Below are positions 16,068-26,652 of a DNA stretch of 64,000 bases, piece after piece; positions within the stretch are counted from its first letter, which is position 1; every line of letters begins with the position of its first letter. The notes beneath the pieces were generated by a model. That model had not been told where the DNA came from and ran no database searches. It was given only the letters and a program-made list of their open reading frames with translations. The DNA comes from Rhodococcus sp. KBS0724 (GTDB taxonomy: Bacteria > Actinomycetota > Actinomycetes > Mycobacteriales > Mycobacteriaceae). A program made the position numbers and the translations under genes. The stretch spans positions 3,672,501 through 3,736,500 of the forward strand of contig NZ_VCBX02000001.1 in NCBI RefSeq assembly GCF_005938745.2, given 5' to 3'.

Positions 16068-16975
16068 GCGGGTACCGCCGCTCGGATACGACGCTTCGAC
16101 CAGATTGTGGCGAGCGCCAATCCTGCGATGATGTCCCAAATTCCCCACCAGCCGGCAACGATGGCCATACCGCCGAGGCCGTCGAAGAAGGTGAAGACCA
16201 ACCCGAGGCCGAGCCCCGCGTTACGGATACCGACCTCGAACGAGACTGCGCGACGGCTGTATTCGTTCAAGCCGGTCGCGACCCCGCACACGTAACCCAG
16301 GCCGAGCGCAACAGCGTCGTGCAGGAACACCGCGATCAACACCACACCGATGTAGTCGACGAACTGCGACGCGTTGCCCGCTACTCCCGCCACGATGAAG
16401 ATCAACAAAGCGACCAGTGCGCCGTTCTTCACCCAGGGTTGGGCCTTCGCGGCCACCTCCGGGAACTTCCGGGCAGCCCAGATTCCGAGGACGAACGGCA
16501 CACCGATGATCAGTGCGATCTGCACGACCATCTCGACCGCATTCAGGTCCACCGACGCCAGCAATGCGTCCGTCTCAGGGCGCCTACTCCCCCAGAACGC
16601 AAAGTTGAGTGGCATCAGGAAGATCGCGAGGACATTCGACACGGCGGTCATCGACACCGACAGCGCGACGTCACCGCCGGCGCGGTGGGTCAGGACATTC
16701 GAGATGTTGCCTGGTGGGCAGCACGCCACCAGGATCATGCCGAGCGCCACCGACGGAGCCGGTGAAAGAATCAGCGTCAGAACAAACGTCACGGCCGGTA
16801 GTAATACGAATTGCGCTGCAATGCCGACTGCCATTGCCTTGGGTTTGGTCAGCGCACGACGGAAGTCGTCTACCGACGTGTCGAGTGCGATCCCGAGCAT
16901 GATCGCGGCCAGAACCACGTTGAGAATCATCAACGATCCCGGGTTGAAGTTGAGAACGACCTCGTCGATCGGCAT
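16064..16975 (-). CDS. Bile acid:sodium symporter family transporter (SBF/BASS)
   Basis: A 303-residue polytopic membrane protein with about nine or ten hydrophobic segments. The family core is clear: 'VLAAIMLGIALD' at the start, and 'VACCPPGNISNVLTHRAGGDVALS', the crossover/sodium-site motif, near residue 90. Related proteins carry bile acids, pantoate or other organic anions with sodium. Its ATG shares a base with the stop of the upstream monooxygenase gene (TAATG), and its stop overlaps the SDR start, so three genes form a tightly coupled operon. The cargo is not predictable from sequence alone. Confidence 0.88.
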   Translation of the reverse strand: MPIDEVVLNFNPGSLMILNVVLAAIMLGIALDTSVDDFRRALTKPKAMAVGIAAQFVLLPAVTFVLTLILSPAPSVALGMILVACCPPGNISNVLTHRAGGDVALSVSMTAVSNVLAIFLMPLNFAFWGSRRPETDALLASVDLNAVEMVVQIALIIGVPFVLGIWAARKFPEVAAKAQPWVKNGALVALLIFIVAGVAGNASQFVDYIGVVLIAVFLHDAVALGLGYVCGVATGLNEYSRRAVSFEVGIRNAGLGLGLVFTFFDGLGGMAIVAGWWGIWDIIAGLALATIWSKRRIRAAVPA

Positions 16976-18294
16976 TACTGCCCGCCCTTCGTCAACGCTG
17001 AATCGAATAGTGCGATGTGACGCTTGATCTCGGCGCGATAGGCGTCCTTGTTCACGTAATACGCCATCCGGCCCAACGTCAGATACCGATATCCCCCGGA
17101 CAGATCGGGCGGCGGACCAGCTGCGGCCGCGTCGAATTCACGCGCTGCCGCGGGAGCGTCCGTCCGCGCTTTGATCAGTTTCGCGACCATCTCGGCCTGC
17201 TCGAAGCGGCCCTGCCACCCGAGGCCCGACGCTTCGACCATGCCGAGGACAAACAGGGTGTCGTGCCGGCGGCTGGCGACGTTCAGAAATAGATCCGGCG
17301 CTGCCCCTGCCCAATCCAGATGCTTCCGCGCAATAAACGGGTAGTCGAGGTGGTAGCCGGTCGCGCAGAGCACGAGGTCGTAGTCGGAGACCGATCCGTC
17401 GACAAAATGGACGCTGTCCCCGTCGAAACCGTCGATGTCAGCGCGAACCCGCACGTCACCGTGACCGACGTGGTGCAAGATCAAGGAGTTCACCACCGGA
17501 TGCGACTCGTAGATCTTGTAATCGGGCGCCGGAAAGCCGAACCGCACCGGATCACCCGTGAACTGTTTGAGCACCAGGGTATCGAGTCGTTGTTTGATCC
17601 ACGGCGGCAACGGCTTTCCCTGATTCAGCGTGTCCGACGGACGCCCGAACAGGTACTTCGGAACGAAGTAGTACCCGCGCCGAACACTCAGATCCACGGA
17701 ATCGGCGTAGTGAACAGCGTCGACGGCTATATCGCACCCACTGTTGCCCGCCCCGATGACCAGGACCCGTTTTCCACGAAAAATCTCTGCGCTCCGGTAC
17801 TCACTCGTATGCAGGAGTTCGCCGCTGAACTCACCCGGAAACGTGGGCATGTTCGGCTTGGACAGCGTCCCGTTGGCGATGATTACGCCCCGATACGCCG
17901 CGGACGCGGTCTCCCCGTCACGGCTGCGGGTCGTCACCTTCCAGCGCGAGCCAGTCGGCGTGACGTCAACGACGGTGGTTCCGAAGCTGAACTTCTTCCG
18001 GAGATCATGGGCATCTGCATAGTCGCGAAAATACGCGGCGAGCTCCACATGACTGGGATAGTCGGCCACCGAATCCGCCATCGGAAATTCCGTGAATGCG
18101 GTAGTGCTTTTCGACGAAATGAGGTGGGCCGACTCGTACACGGTGCTGTGCGGGTTGTCGATGTCCCAGAGTCCACCGACATCGTCGTGGCTCTCGAAAC
18201 CGTCGAACTCGATACCTGCCCGATCGAGGTTGCGAGCCCCGGCCAAACCCGACGGTCCCGCACCGATCACCGCGTACTTGTTCTCTGTGCTCAT
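16975..18294 (-). CDS. Flavin-containing monooxygenase (FMO family)
   Basis: A 439-residue class B flavin monooxygenase. FAD loop 'VIGAGPSGLAGARNL' (near 9-23), the FMO fingerprint region 'FPGEFSGELLHTSEYR' (FxGxxxHxxxY, near 150), and NADPH loop 'VLVIGAGNSGCDIA' (near 180), then 'DLVLCATGYHLDYPF', the ATG-containing strand of the family. It probably oxygenates a soft nucleophile or ketone. It is the first gene of a coupled operon with a BASS transporter and an SDR, and is transcribed divergently from an Lrp/AsnC-type regulator that likely controls it. Confidence 0.9.
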   Translation of the reverse strand: MSTENKYAVIGAGPSGLAGARNLDRAGIEFDGFESHDDVGGLWDIDNPHSTVYESAHLISSKSTTAFTEFPMADSVADYPSHVELAAYFRDYADAHDLRKKFSFGTTVVDVTPTGSRWKVTTRSRDGETASAAYRGVIIANGTLSKPNMPTFPGEFSGELLHTSEYRSAEIFRGKRVLVIGAGNSGCDIAVDAVHYADSVDLSVRRGYYFVPKYLFGRPSDTLNQGKPLPPWIKQRLDTLVLKQFTGDPVRFGFPAPDYKIYESHPVVNSLILHHVGHGDVRVRADIDGFDGDSVHFVDGSVSDYDLVLCATGYHLDYPFIARKHLDWAGAAPDLFLNVASRRHDTLFVLGMVEASGLGWQGRFEQAEMVAKLIKARTDAPAAAREFDAAAAGPPPDLSGGYRYLTLGRMAYYVNKDAYRAEIKRHIALFDSALTKGGQ

Positions 18295-18334
18295 CCGCTG
18301 TTTCCGTCCGCCCTGCCTGCTCGACGCAGATCAC

Positions 18335-18379
18335 TCTTGTCGCTTGAGAGTGGCAGATAGTCCGAAATTAACGACAAGA
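18335..18379. promoter_or_regulatory. Inverted repeat in the FMO / Lrp divergent region
   Basis: TCTTGTCG and its complement CGACAAGA lie 29 bases apart between the divergent FMO and Lrp-type genes. Widely spaced, AT-rich-flanked repeats suit Lrp-family multimers. The repeat is seen directly; its function is inference. Confidence 0.4.
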
Positions 18380-18396
18380 TGCAGGATAATGATGTT

Positions 18397-19440
18397 ATGG
18401 GTGCTGACATTGCTGATAAAAGTCTCTACATCGATGAAATCGACTTGAGGATAATTAATGCGCTGCAACTCGCCCCGCGCTCTACGTGGCTCTCGCTGGC
18501 CGAGCCACTCGAACTCGATGCCGCGACAATCGCCCGCCGGTGGAATCGCCTCTCGGAATCCGCGCTGGCGTGGGTGACAGTTACCCCTGGACCAAGCGTC
18601 CTCGACGCCATCGTGACAGCTGTAATCGAAATAGACTGCGCGCCGTCGCAACTCGACGCGATAGCCGAGCGCCTGACAACGCTGGCTCACGCGGTCACCA
18701 TCGAAATCTCCACCGGCAGAGCCGATCTCCTGGTCACTGCCGGAACCCCAGATCTGGCTTCCATGTCGCAGTTCATTTCCCAACAGATCGCCACGATCGA
18801 CGGCATACAAAGCCTGCGAACTTCGATCATCACACGCTGGTTCACCGAAGGCGGCCGGTGGCGCCTCAATGCGCTTGCGCCATCCGAGCGCGGCATCCTG
18901 ACTGCCGGCGAATCGAGTGGGCGACGCTCACGCTCCCGGATAAGCGCAGTATCGGAACAAGACCGCACACTTCTCACCACACTCGCTCATGACGGGCGGA
19001 CCCCGATGCGGGAACTTGCCGATTCGATCGGAATCAGTTCAGCCGCCTGCAAGCGGCAAATCGACCGCCTCACCTCATCGGGATCGGTGGCATTGCGGTG
19101 CGAATTCGCACGCCCCGTCGCGGGACTACCCATACTCGCAACCCTGTGGTGCCGCATCGACGCCGAGCATCTCGACACGGTGGGCCGGCTCATCAGTAGA
19201 GCCCCTGAGGTACGGAACTGTTTTGCCGTCGTCGGCCGCGAGAATCTCGTGGTGCAATTGTGGCTGCATTCGCCCGCAGAACTCGACGCATTCGAGATTC
19301 GACTGCGCGGAGAGTACCCCGAGTTGCGTATCGGGGACCGCTCGATCGTGCTCTACATCCGCAAACTACTCGGTCACGTGCTCGACCAGCATGGTCGCCG
19401 GACGAGTACCGTCGCGCCGGACGTCTGGCTTCCCCGATGA
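18397..19440 (+). CDS. Lrp/AsnC family regulator with two tandem units
   Basis: A 347-residue transcription regulator about twice the usual Lrp length. It contains two winged-helix plus RAM-like units: first HTH at about 8-50 ('DEIDLRIINALQLAPRSTW'), second at about 180-225 ('SEQDRTLLTTLAHDGRTPMRELADSIGIS'), each followed by a ligand-type alpha/beta domain ('VVGRENLVVQLWLHSPAELD' in the second). ATG 18397 is preferred over 18379 because AGGA lies about 10 bases before it. It is divergent from the FMO operon and probably regulates it in response to a small effector. A hairpin follows the gene. Confidence 0.85.
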   Translation: MGADIADKSLYIDEIDLRIINALQLAPRSTWLSLAEPLELDAATIARRWNRLSESALAWVTVTPGPSVLDAIVTAVIEIDCAPSQLDAIAERLTTLAHAVTIEISTGRADLLVTAGTPDLASMSQFISQQIATIDGIQSLRTSIITRWFTEGGRWRLNALAPSERGILTAGESSGRRSRSRISAVSEQDRTLLTTLAHDGRTPMRELADSIGISSAACKRQIDRLTSSGSVALRCEFARPVAGLPILATLWCRIDAEHLDTVGRLISRAPEVRNCFAVVGRENLVVQLWLHSPAELDAFEIRLRGEYPELRIGDRSIVLYIRKLLGHVLDQHGRRTSTVAPDVWLPR

Positions 19441-19475
19441 GCCAGAAACCTTGTCGAATTCGACTGAACGAGAAA

Positions 19476-19506
19476 GGGACCCGCGGCCTACTCGGCCCCG
19501 GGTCCC
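19476..19506. terminator. Bidirectional hairpin between Lrp gene and pheT
   Basis: GGGACCCG pairs with CGGGTCCC, with GGCC/GGCC extending the stem inside. It lies between convergent genes and can end both transcripts; no U-tract is evident. Confidence 0.65.
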
Positions 19507-19522
19507 CTGACAACTCGTGCCG

Positions 19523-22009
19523 CTAGCCGCGCATCTGCGCACCGACAGCCTTGGACGCTGCCTCAACTGCTGCGTCACGCGCGGCACTGGCCTCGTCCTC
19601 GGTCAGGGTGCGATCCACGCCGCGGAAACGGAGTGCAAACGCCAGCGACTTGCGGCCTTCACCAACCTGCTCACCCTCGAAGACGTCGAACAGACGGATA
19701 TCTTCGAGAAGTTCACCGCCGCCGACGCGTAGAGCTTCCTGAACCTCGGCAGCCGGAACGCTGCGGTCGACAACCACCGCAACATCCTGCAAAACTGCCG
19801 GGAACGGCGACACTCGCGGTGCGGGCAGGTTCTCGACCAACGGCAACGCGTCCAGGTCGATTTCCAAAGCGCAGGTGCGAGCGGGCAGTCCGGCCCGCTC
19901 GAGAACAGCCGGATGCAATTCGCCCGCATGACCGACAACATTGCCGTCGACAAGAACTTCGGCGCAACGACCCGGATGCCACGGCAGGTACTGCGCCGCA
20001 CGCAGTTCAACCTCGACACCGGCCGCCGCAGCGATGACGCGCACCGCGGCAAACGTGTCCGATGCCTCGGCCGCACGGCCGGGGCCCCATGGACCGTTGA
20101 GTTCACGCAAACCACTGAGAACAGCGGCGACGTGTACCGGCTGATCCGGTAGTGACGCGATCAGATTGGCGATCTGATCATCCGTCGGGCGTCGGTCGAC
20201 CGGCAATGCATCAACAGGCTTGGTATCCGGTCCCGGAAGCACAACCTGAGCGATACCGTACAGCGCGAGATCACGCTGACCGCGAGAAGCGTTGCGCGCC
20301 AATACCTCCAACAATCCGGGCAGGAGCGTCGTAGCCAGTTCAGGGCGATCCGCTTCGAGCGGGTTGAGCACCTTGCTCGTATTGCGGCGCGGATCGTCGC
20401 TGTCAAGACCCCAGACATCAAAAACGTTGGTGGGCAGGAACACCGGCGGCAGGACCTCGACGTACCCGGCATGAGCAATTGCCTTGGACACGGTGCGCTT
20501 GCGGCGCTGCTTCGGCGTCAATCCACGTCCGGCGGGCGCTGCGGGGAGTACCGACGGAATCTGCTCGAGGCCTTCGAGACGCAAAACCTCTTCGACCAGA
20601 TCAGCAGGCTGAACCAGATCCGGACGCCACGACGGCGGGGTTGCGACCAACTGGCCGTGCCCTTCATCGCTGACTCCGACCTCGACCGTGCAACCGACCT
20701 GAGTGAGACGACGGGCCGCCGTGCCGTTGGGGTAACTGACACCGGCGACACGATCGGGAAGGTCGATGTCCATCCGAATCGCCTCGCGCGGCGCAACCGC
20801 GCCGACATCCGTGAGGACAGGTTCGATACGGCCACCGGCGATCTCGACAAGCAAGGCAGCGGCGCGGTCGACTGCGGCAACCGGGATAGCCGGGTCGACA
20901 ACACGCTCGAAACGCTTGCTGGCCTCACTCGACAGCTTGTGCCGACGCGCAGTCTTGAATACCGCGAGCGGATCCCAGGTAGCAGCTTCGAGCAGGATGT
21001 CCGTGGTCTCGGACCCGACCTCGGTGGTCGCGCCGCCCATGACTGCAGCCAGCGAGATGACGCCGGAATCGTCGACGATCACCACGTCCTCGGGATCGAG
21101 GGTTCGCTCGACCTCATCGAGAGTGGTGAGCTTCTCGCCCGCCTTCGCGCGGCGAACAACCAGGTCACCCTTCACTGCATTCGCATCGAATGCGTGCAGC
21201 GGCTGACCCAGTTCCAGCATCACGTAGTTGGTGACGTCCACAGCGGGAGAGATCGGGCGAACACCCGAGAGCAGCAACCGTCGCTGCATCCACCACGGGC
21301 TGACCGCCTTCGGGTCGATACCGGTGACCTTGCGCATCACGAATCGCGTCGCCTTGGACTCCGCTTCGAGATGCACCGGCCACGCCTGCCCCTCGGCGGG
21401 ATGGGCGGGAACCGAAGCGGGATCGGCAAATTCGAGATCGAAACCGCAGGCGAGCTCACGGGTAAGGCCACGCACCGAGAAGCAGTAACCGCGGTCCGGG
21501 GTGATGTTCAGTTCGATGATCGTGTCACCGAGTCCGAGCAACTCGTTGCCGTCTGCCCCAGGTTCAGCAGTGCCGGGCTCGAGCACCAGGATGCCCGAGT
21601 GGTCCTTGCCGATGCCGAGTTCCGCGACCGAGCAGATCATGCCGTCGGAAATCTTGCCGTACGTCTCACGAGTCGCGATGGCAAAGCCGCCGGGCAGCAC
21701 AGCGCCGGGCAACGCGACGACGACGAGGTCACCCTCGGCGAAATTGCGGGCGCCACAGACGATGCCGCGCGGTTCTGCTTCGCCGACCTCGACCTGGCAG
21801 AAACGGATCGGCTTCTTGAACTCGGTGAGTTCGGTGATGTCGAGGACCTTGCCGACCACCAGGGGGCCGTCGATTGCCTCGAGTGTGTCGAGTTCCTCGA
21901 CTTCGAGCCCTACCCGGACGAACCCTGCGTCCAGCTCTTCGGGAGTGACCTCCCACTCCGGAGTTGCCCGCTGCAGGATCTCGGTCAGCCAGGATTGCGC
22001 TACTCGCAC
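19523..22009 (-). CDS. pheT: Phenylalanine-tRNA ligase beta subunit
   Basis: The 828-residue beta chain of the alpha2-beta2 synthetase. An EMAP/tRNA-binding OB domain comes first ('[26 protein letters not shown]', residues 48-73, and '[13 protein letters not shown]'), then B3/B4 ('[11 protein letters not shown]', '[22 protein letters not shown]'), the B5 domain, and a C-terminal anticodon-recognition fold ('[25 protein letters not shown]'), all in the standard order. It follows pheS by 65 bases on the same strand and ends at a hairpin shared with the Lrp gene. Confidence 0.97.
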   Translation of the reverse strand: MRVAQSWLTEILQRATPEWEVTPEELDAGFVRVGLEVEELDTLEAIDGPLVVGKVLDITELTEFKKPIRFCQVEVGEAEPRGIVCGARNFAEGDLVVVALPGAVLPGGFAIATRETYGKISDGMICSVAELGIGKDHSGILVLEPGTAEPGADGNELLGLGDTIIELNITPDRGYCFSVRGLTRELACGFDLEFADPASVPAHPAEGQAWPVHLEAESKATRFVMRKVTGIDPKAVSPWWMQRRLLLSGVRPISPAVDVTNYVMLELGQPLHAFDANAVKGDLVVRRAKAGEKLTTLDEVERTLDPEDVVIVDDSGVISLAAVMGGATTEVGSETTDILLEAATWDPLAVFKTARRHKLSSEASKRFERVVDPAIPVAAVDRAAALLVEIAGGRIEPVLTDVGAVAPREAIRMDIDLPDRVAGVSYPNGTAARRLTQVGCTVEVGVSDEGHGQLVATPPSWRPDLVQPADLVEEVLRLEGLEQIPSVLPAAPAGRGLTPKQRRKRTVSKAIAHAGYVEVLPPVFLPTNVFDVWGLDSDDPRRNTSKVLNPLEADRPELATTLLPGLLEVLARNASRGQRDLALYGIAQVVLPGPDTKPVDALPVDRRPTDDQIANLIASLPDQPVHVAAVLSGLRELNGPWGPGRAAEASDTFAAVRVIAAAAGVEVELRAAQYLPWHPGRCAEVLVDGNVVGHAGELHPAVLERAGLPARTCALEIDLDALPLVENLPAPRVSPFPAVLQDVAVVVDRSVPAAEVQEALRVGGGELLEDIRLFDVFEGEQVGEGRKSLAFALRFRGVDRTLTEDEASAARDAAVEAASKAVGAQMRG

Positions 22010-22074
22010 GTCAGCTCAGCTCTCTCGTTTTCTCGATAAGTCTGTTGGTCGAAAATGTCCGCGTGCCGGACCGG

Positions 22075-23181
<1,107 letters not shown>

Positions 23182-23279
23182 CTACTGCGGTCGAGCATTT
23201 TGGTCGAACATTGTTACGCTCTTGCATTCTCTCAGGCTTCCGCAAATGGAATTCCGAGAGGTCACTTCCGTCTTACTTG

Positions 23280-24107
23280 TCAGCCTTGATCCGCGTCGCG
23301 ATGTTGCACCCGCGCACTCGCATAGAGGCAGATAGCAGCTGCAGTCGCCAGATTAAGGCTTTCGGCGCGCCCATGGATCGGAATCCGAACACGGTAGTCG
23401 GCGCGAGCCGCAATGGCCGGATCAAGACCATGTGCTTCGTTCCCGAACAGCCAGGCCGTCGGCTTACTCAACAACTCGTCTGCGTTGTCGAGATCGATCT
23501 CTCCGTCGGCTGCAGTCGCCAGTATCTGAATACCGGCAGCGCGAATCTGTTCGATCACCGCATCGGTATCGCGTTCACGAACCACCGGGAGATGGAACAG
23601 GCTGCCCGCCGACGAACGAACCACCTTGCCGTTGTGGGGGTCCACGCTGTCGCCGGCCAGGATCGCGGCATCGGCGCCCACTGCGTCGGCAATCCGAATT
23701 ACGGTGCCCGCGTTGCCCGGTTCGTTGACCTCGACCGGAACGGCCAAGAGCTTGGTGTCCGAGCGAATCGCGTCCGACAGCGGAACATCGAGGAGATCAC
23801 ACACGGCAACCAAGCCGGGCGGAGTCACCGTGTCGCTCAACGCCTTTGCGGCGCGGTCGGTGACCAGCGCAGCCCGAACCCCGGAACTCAACGCCAAGTC
23901 GATGACATGCTGGTATCGCTCGGCGGCGCTCTCCGTATAGAAGAGGTCGCGCACTGTTGTGGCAGCGCCAGTGCTGTTTGCCTTCAAAACTTCCGTGACG
24001 GAGTTTTCACCCTCGACCAGGAATCGTCCTGCTTTACGTCGTTCTGCTGTGCGCAGGAGCTTGACAGCAGAAACGACCCGCGGAGTCCGCTCGGTGAGCG
24101 GATCCAC
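23280..24107 (-). CDS. TrmH/SpoU family RNA 2'-O-methyltransferase
   Basis: A 275-residue SPOUT-fold RNA methyltransferase with the N-terminal SpoU substrate-binding domain ('RRKAGRFLVEGENSVTEVL', residues 24-42) and the knotted SAM domain. Motif 1 is 'VEVNEPGNAGTVIRIADA' with the usual Asn and Arg, motif 2 'TAWLFGNEAHGL', motif 3 'IPIHGRAESLNLATAAAICLY'. It is the counterpart of Rv1644 (tsnR), which also lies beside rplT. Start GTG 24107 is 23 bases past rplT, so it is probably in the infC-rpmI-rplT transcript. Whether the target is 23S rRNA is inference from relatives. Confidence 0.9.
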   Translation of the reverse strand: MDPLTERTPRVVSAVKLLRTAERRKAGRFLVEGENSVTEVLKANSTGAATTVRDLFYTESAAERYQHVIDLALSSGVRAALVTDRAAKALSDTVTPPGLVAVCDLLDVPLSDAIRSDTKLLAVPVEVNEPGNAGTVIRIADAVGADAAILAGDSVDPHNGKVVRSSAGSLFHLPVVRERDTDAVIEQIRAAGIQILATAADGEIDLDNADELLSKPTAWLFGNEAHGLDPAIAARADYRVRIPIHGRAESLNLATAAAICLYASARVQHRDADQG

Positions 24108-24130
24108 GGGCCGTTGCTGTGATGCGTCGA

Positions 24131-24520
24131 TCAGGCTGCTTCTCCGGCAGGCGCATTCACGTCAGCCGGCAGAGCGGCCTTCGCGAGTGCAACGAGGCCG
24201 GCAAAGGCCTCTGCATCGGAGACGGCGAGCTCGGCGAGGATCTTGCGGTCGACGTCGACCTCAGCCAGGCGCAGGCCCTGGATCAGGCGGTTGTACGTGA
24301 TGTCGTTGGCCCGAGCTGCAGCGTTGATGCGCGTGATCCACAGCTTGCGGAACTCACCCTTGCGTGCACGACGGTCGCGGTATGCGTAAACCATCGAGTG
24401 GAGCTGCTGCTCCTTGGCCTTGGTGTACAGACGCGAACGCTGTCCACGGTAGCCGCTGGATGCAGCAAGAATTGAACGACGCTTCTTCTGGGCGTTGACC
24501 GCCCTCTTTACGCGTGCCAC
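24131..24520 (-). CDS. rplT: 50S ribosomal protein L20
   Basis: A basic 129-residue large-subunit protein. N-terminus '[18 protein letters not shown]', then '[16 protein letters not shown]' and '[24 protein letters not shown]', which are the L20 signatures. An alanine-rich C-terminal tail is common in actinobacteria. Last ribosomal gene of infC-rpmI-rplT. Confidence 0.98.
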   Translation of the reverse strand: MARVKRAVNAQKKRRSILAASSGYRGQRSRLYTKAKEQQLHSMVYAYRDRRARKGEFRKLWITRINAAARANDITYNRLIQGLRLAEVDVDRKILAELAVSDAEAFAGLVALAKAALPADVNAPAGEAA

Positions 24521-24583
24521 GTGAAAATCCTGTCAATCTAGGGGCTGAGATTTCGGCCCCGGGTGGTCAGTAAGGGGGACGAC

Positions 24584-24778
24584 TCAGATGCCGAGCATGC
24601 GCTTGATGCGCGGTGCGTCATCAGGGCTGACGACAGCGACACCGTCGAGACGACGGGTAACCTTGCTGGCCTTGTGCTCGAGAAGGTGGCGACGGCCGGC
24701 CTTCTGGCGCAGGAGCTTGCCGGAACCGGATACCTTGAATCGCTTCGAGGCGCCGCTGTGGCTCTTCATCTTGGGCAT
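24584..24778 (-). CDS. rpmI: 50S ribosomal protein L35
   Basis: A 64-residue basic protein starting '[20 protein letters not shown]' with '[15 protein letters not shown]', standard L35 features. It lies between infC and rplT on the same strand, with 44 and 63 base gaps. Confidence 0.98.
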   Translation of the reverse strand: MPKMKSHSGASKRFKVSGSGKLLRQKAGRRHLLEHKASKVTRRLDGVAVVSPDDAPRIKRMLGI

Positions 24779-24822
24779 GGAGTCCTCAGTTCTTTGTTAC
24801 GTGATGGTGCTTGGGGAATCGA

Positions 24823-25461
<639 letters not shown>

Positions 25462-25482
25462 GGGGCCTCCTAGGTTGAACGG

Positions 25483-25500
25483 TGCGGTCTCGTGACCGCA
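25483..25500 (-). other. Short hairpin before the infC ribosome site
   Basis: TGCGGTC and GACCGCA form a perfect 7-bp stem with a 4-base loop, about 12 bases upstream of the AGGAGG of infC. It may shape access to the start or be part of an RNA switch with the terminator just upstream. Confidence 0.45.
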
Positions 25501-25527
25501 CGCAGCTAGTTCTACCCAAACCCCAAC

Positions 25528-25559
25528 AAAAAACCCCGCGGTGATATTTCTCCGCGGGG
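25528..25559 (-). terminator. Intrinsic terminator in the infC leader
   Basis: On the minus strand CCCCGCGG and CCGCGGGG form an 8-bp GC stem with a 10-base loop, followed directly by six Ts. This is one of few U-tract terminators in the window. It lies 67 bases upstream of the infC start codon. It either ends a short upstream gene or acts as an attenuator for infC-rpmI-rplT. Confidence 0.8.
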
Positions 25560-25579
25560 CCCGATGTCGACCGATCAGA

Positions 25580-25732
25580 TCAAACCCAGCTCACGCCAGG
25601 AACAATCTCCTCGACTGAACGAGGAACCTGACGAAGAATAGAATCTTCCTTCAGGTGACCGGAACCACTGAACTGCAGTTTTACCTGCCGCGCAGAGGTG
25701 GGAGTCGGGCTCCACTTGCTGCCCCCGAACAT
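25580..25732 (-). CDS. Possible 50-residue leader protein upstream of infC
   Basis: Unrecognised small ORF: ATG 25732 to TGA 25580, starting '[16 protein letters not shown]' and ending '[10 protein letters not shown]'. It fills most of the otherwise empty interval between infC and the divergent DUF1844 gene, and its stop is only 20 bases before a strong T-tailed hairpin. Gly/Ser-rich with several basic residues, no membrane segment. No good ribosome site is visible; a GTG at 25753 is an in-frame alternative start. It could be a real small gene with its own terminator, or a leader ORF whose translation tunes attenuation of infC. Evidence is position and reading-frame length only. Confidence 0.4.
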   Translation of the reverse strand: MFGGSKWSPTPTSARQVKLQFSGSGHLKEDSILRQVPRSVEEIVPGVSWV

Positions 25733-25847
25733 GTCGGAGGCGGTCGTTGGCACAAGAGTATCAGGCCGACGGCGATGAATCTAATCGCGTCCGCACAAGG
25801 CAAGGCCAGATTGAACTGCTCCGCACCGTGATGGAATCCTTGCAGAC

Positions 25848-26213
25848 ATGAGTGAGAACTTCGAAGCAGATCAGAACACCGACGCGAACCCTGATGTCCG
25901 CGAACTCTCCGAGGTTCCCGCAGTCGAGGTCATCAGCCGCGCCGCCGTGATGCTGATGAGCTCCGCAGCAGAGAAGCTCGGCCTGTCCGACGCCGACCCG
26001 TCAGCCAGCCCGTACCTGGACCTGGACGAGGCACGCCGCGTCATCACCGCGCTGGCCGGTCTGGTCACCGCATCCGTCGAATACCTCGGCCCCCACGCCG
26101 GCCCGATTCGCGAAGGCCTGCAAGCCCTGCAACGTGCGTTCCGCGAAGCGTCGTCGCACCCAGACGAGCCTGGCAAGGGCCCGGGCGAGAAGTTCACCGG
26201 CCCGGTCTACTGA
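25848..26213 (+). CDS. DUF1844 family protein
   Basis: A 121-residue cytoplasmic protein. The centre 'EVISRAAVMLMSSAAEKLGL' and 'DLDEARRVITALAGLVTASVEYLG' (residues about 25-90) are the DUF1844 core: a helical pair ending with the short loop that precedes a terminal helix. Acidic N-terminus and Gly/Pro-rich C-terminus. It is divergent from the infC leader. DUF1844 proteins often sit next to infC in actinobacteria; their function is not known. Confidence 0.8.
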   Translation: MSENFEADQNTDANPDVRELSEVPAVEVISRAAVMLMSSAAEKLGLSDADPSASPYLDLDEARRVITALAGLVTASVEYLGPHAGPIREGLQALQRAFREASSHPDEPGKGPGEKFTGPVY

Positions 26214-26228
26214 GCCTGAAATACGACC

Positions 26229-26648
26229 GTGGCAACAGCAAACAAAACGCAGCCGTCCTCGGATGATGTCGGCGCCTTTGTCGATCGAATTGCCGACCCG
26301 GTCAAACGTGCCGACAGCATGGAATTGATATCCATGCTGTCGGCCGCGACCGGCGAACCGCCGGTGCTGTGGGGCACCAGCATCATCGGATTCGGTGCCC
26401 GCCATTACCGCTATGCCAGCGGTCACGAAGGTGACACCGCACTGATCGGGTTCTCACCCCGAGCCACCGCACTCACTCTCTATCTGTCGCTGAACTTCGA
26501 CGACCACGCTGAGGCACTCGACCGTCTGGGCAAGCACAAGATCGGCAAAGGCTGCCTCTATGTCAAACGGCTCAGTGATGTCGATCGCTCGGCATTGGAA
26601 GCACTGGTCGCGGAATCCGTTGCGGCGGCACGGAATATGAGCGCCTGA
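26229..26648 (+). CDS. DUF1801 domain protein
   Basis: A 139-residue small soluble protein with the DUF1801 pattern: 'DPVKRADSMELISMLSAATGEPP', then 'LWGTSIIGFGARHYRYASG' and 'LIGFSPRATALTLYLS', ending 'GKGCLYVKRLSDVD'. The family has no established enzymatic role. It lies 15 bases after the DUF1844 gene on the same strand, so the two may be co-transcribed, and is convergent with the WYL regulator gene 4 bases later. Confidence 0.8.
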   Translation: MATANKTQPSSDDVGAFVDRIADPVKRADSMELISMLSAATGEPPVLWGTSIIGFGARHYRYASGHEGDTALIGFSPRATALTLYLSLNFDDHAEALDRLGKHKIGKGCLYVKRLSDVDRSALEALVAESVAAARNMSA

Positions 26649-26652
26649 GCCG

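Noticed and set aside
20471..22039. 522-codon plus-strand frame opposite pheT
   Set aside because: Antisense shadow of a strongly supported synthetase gene; no recognisable domain.
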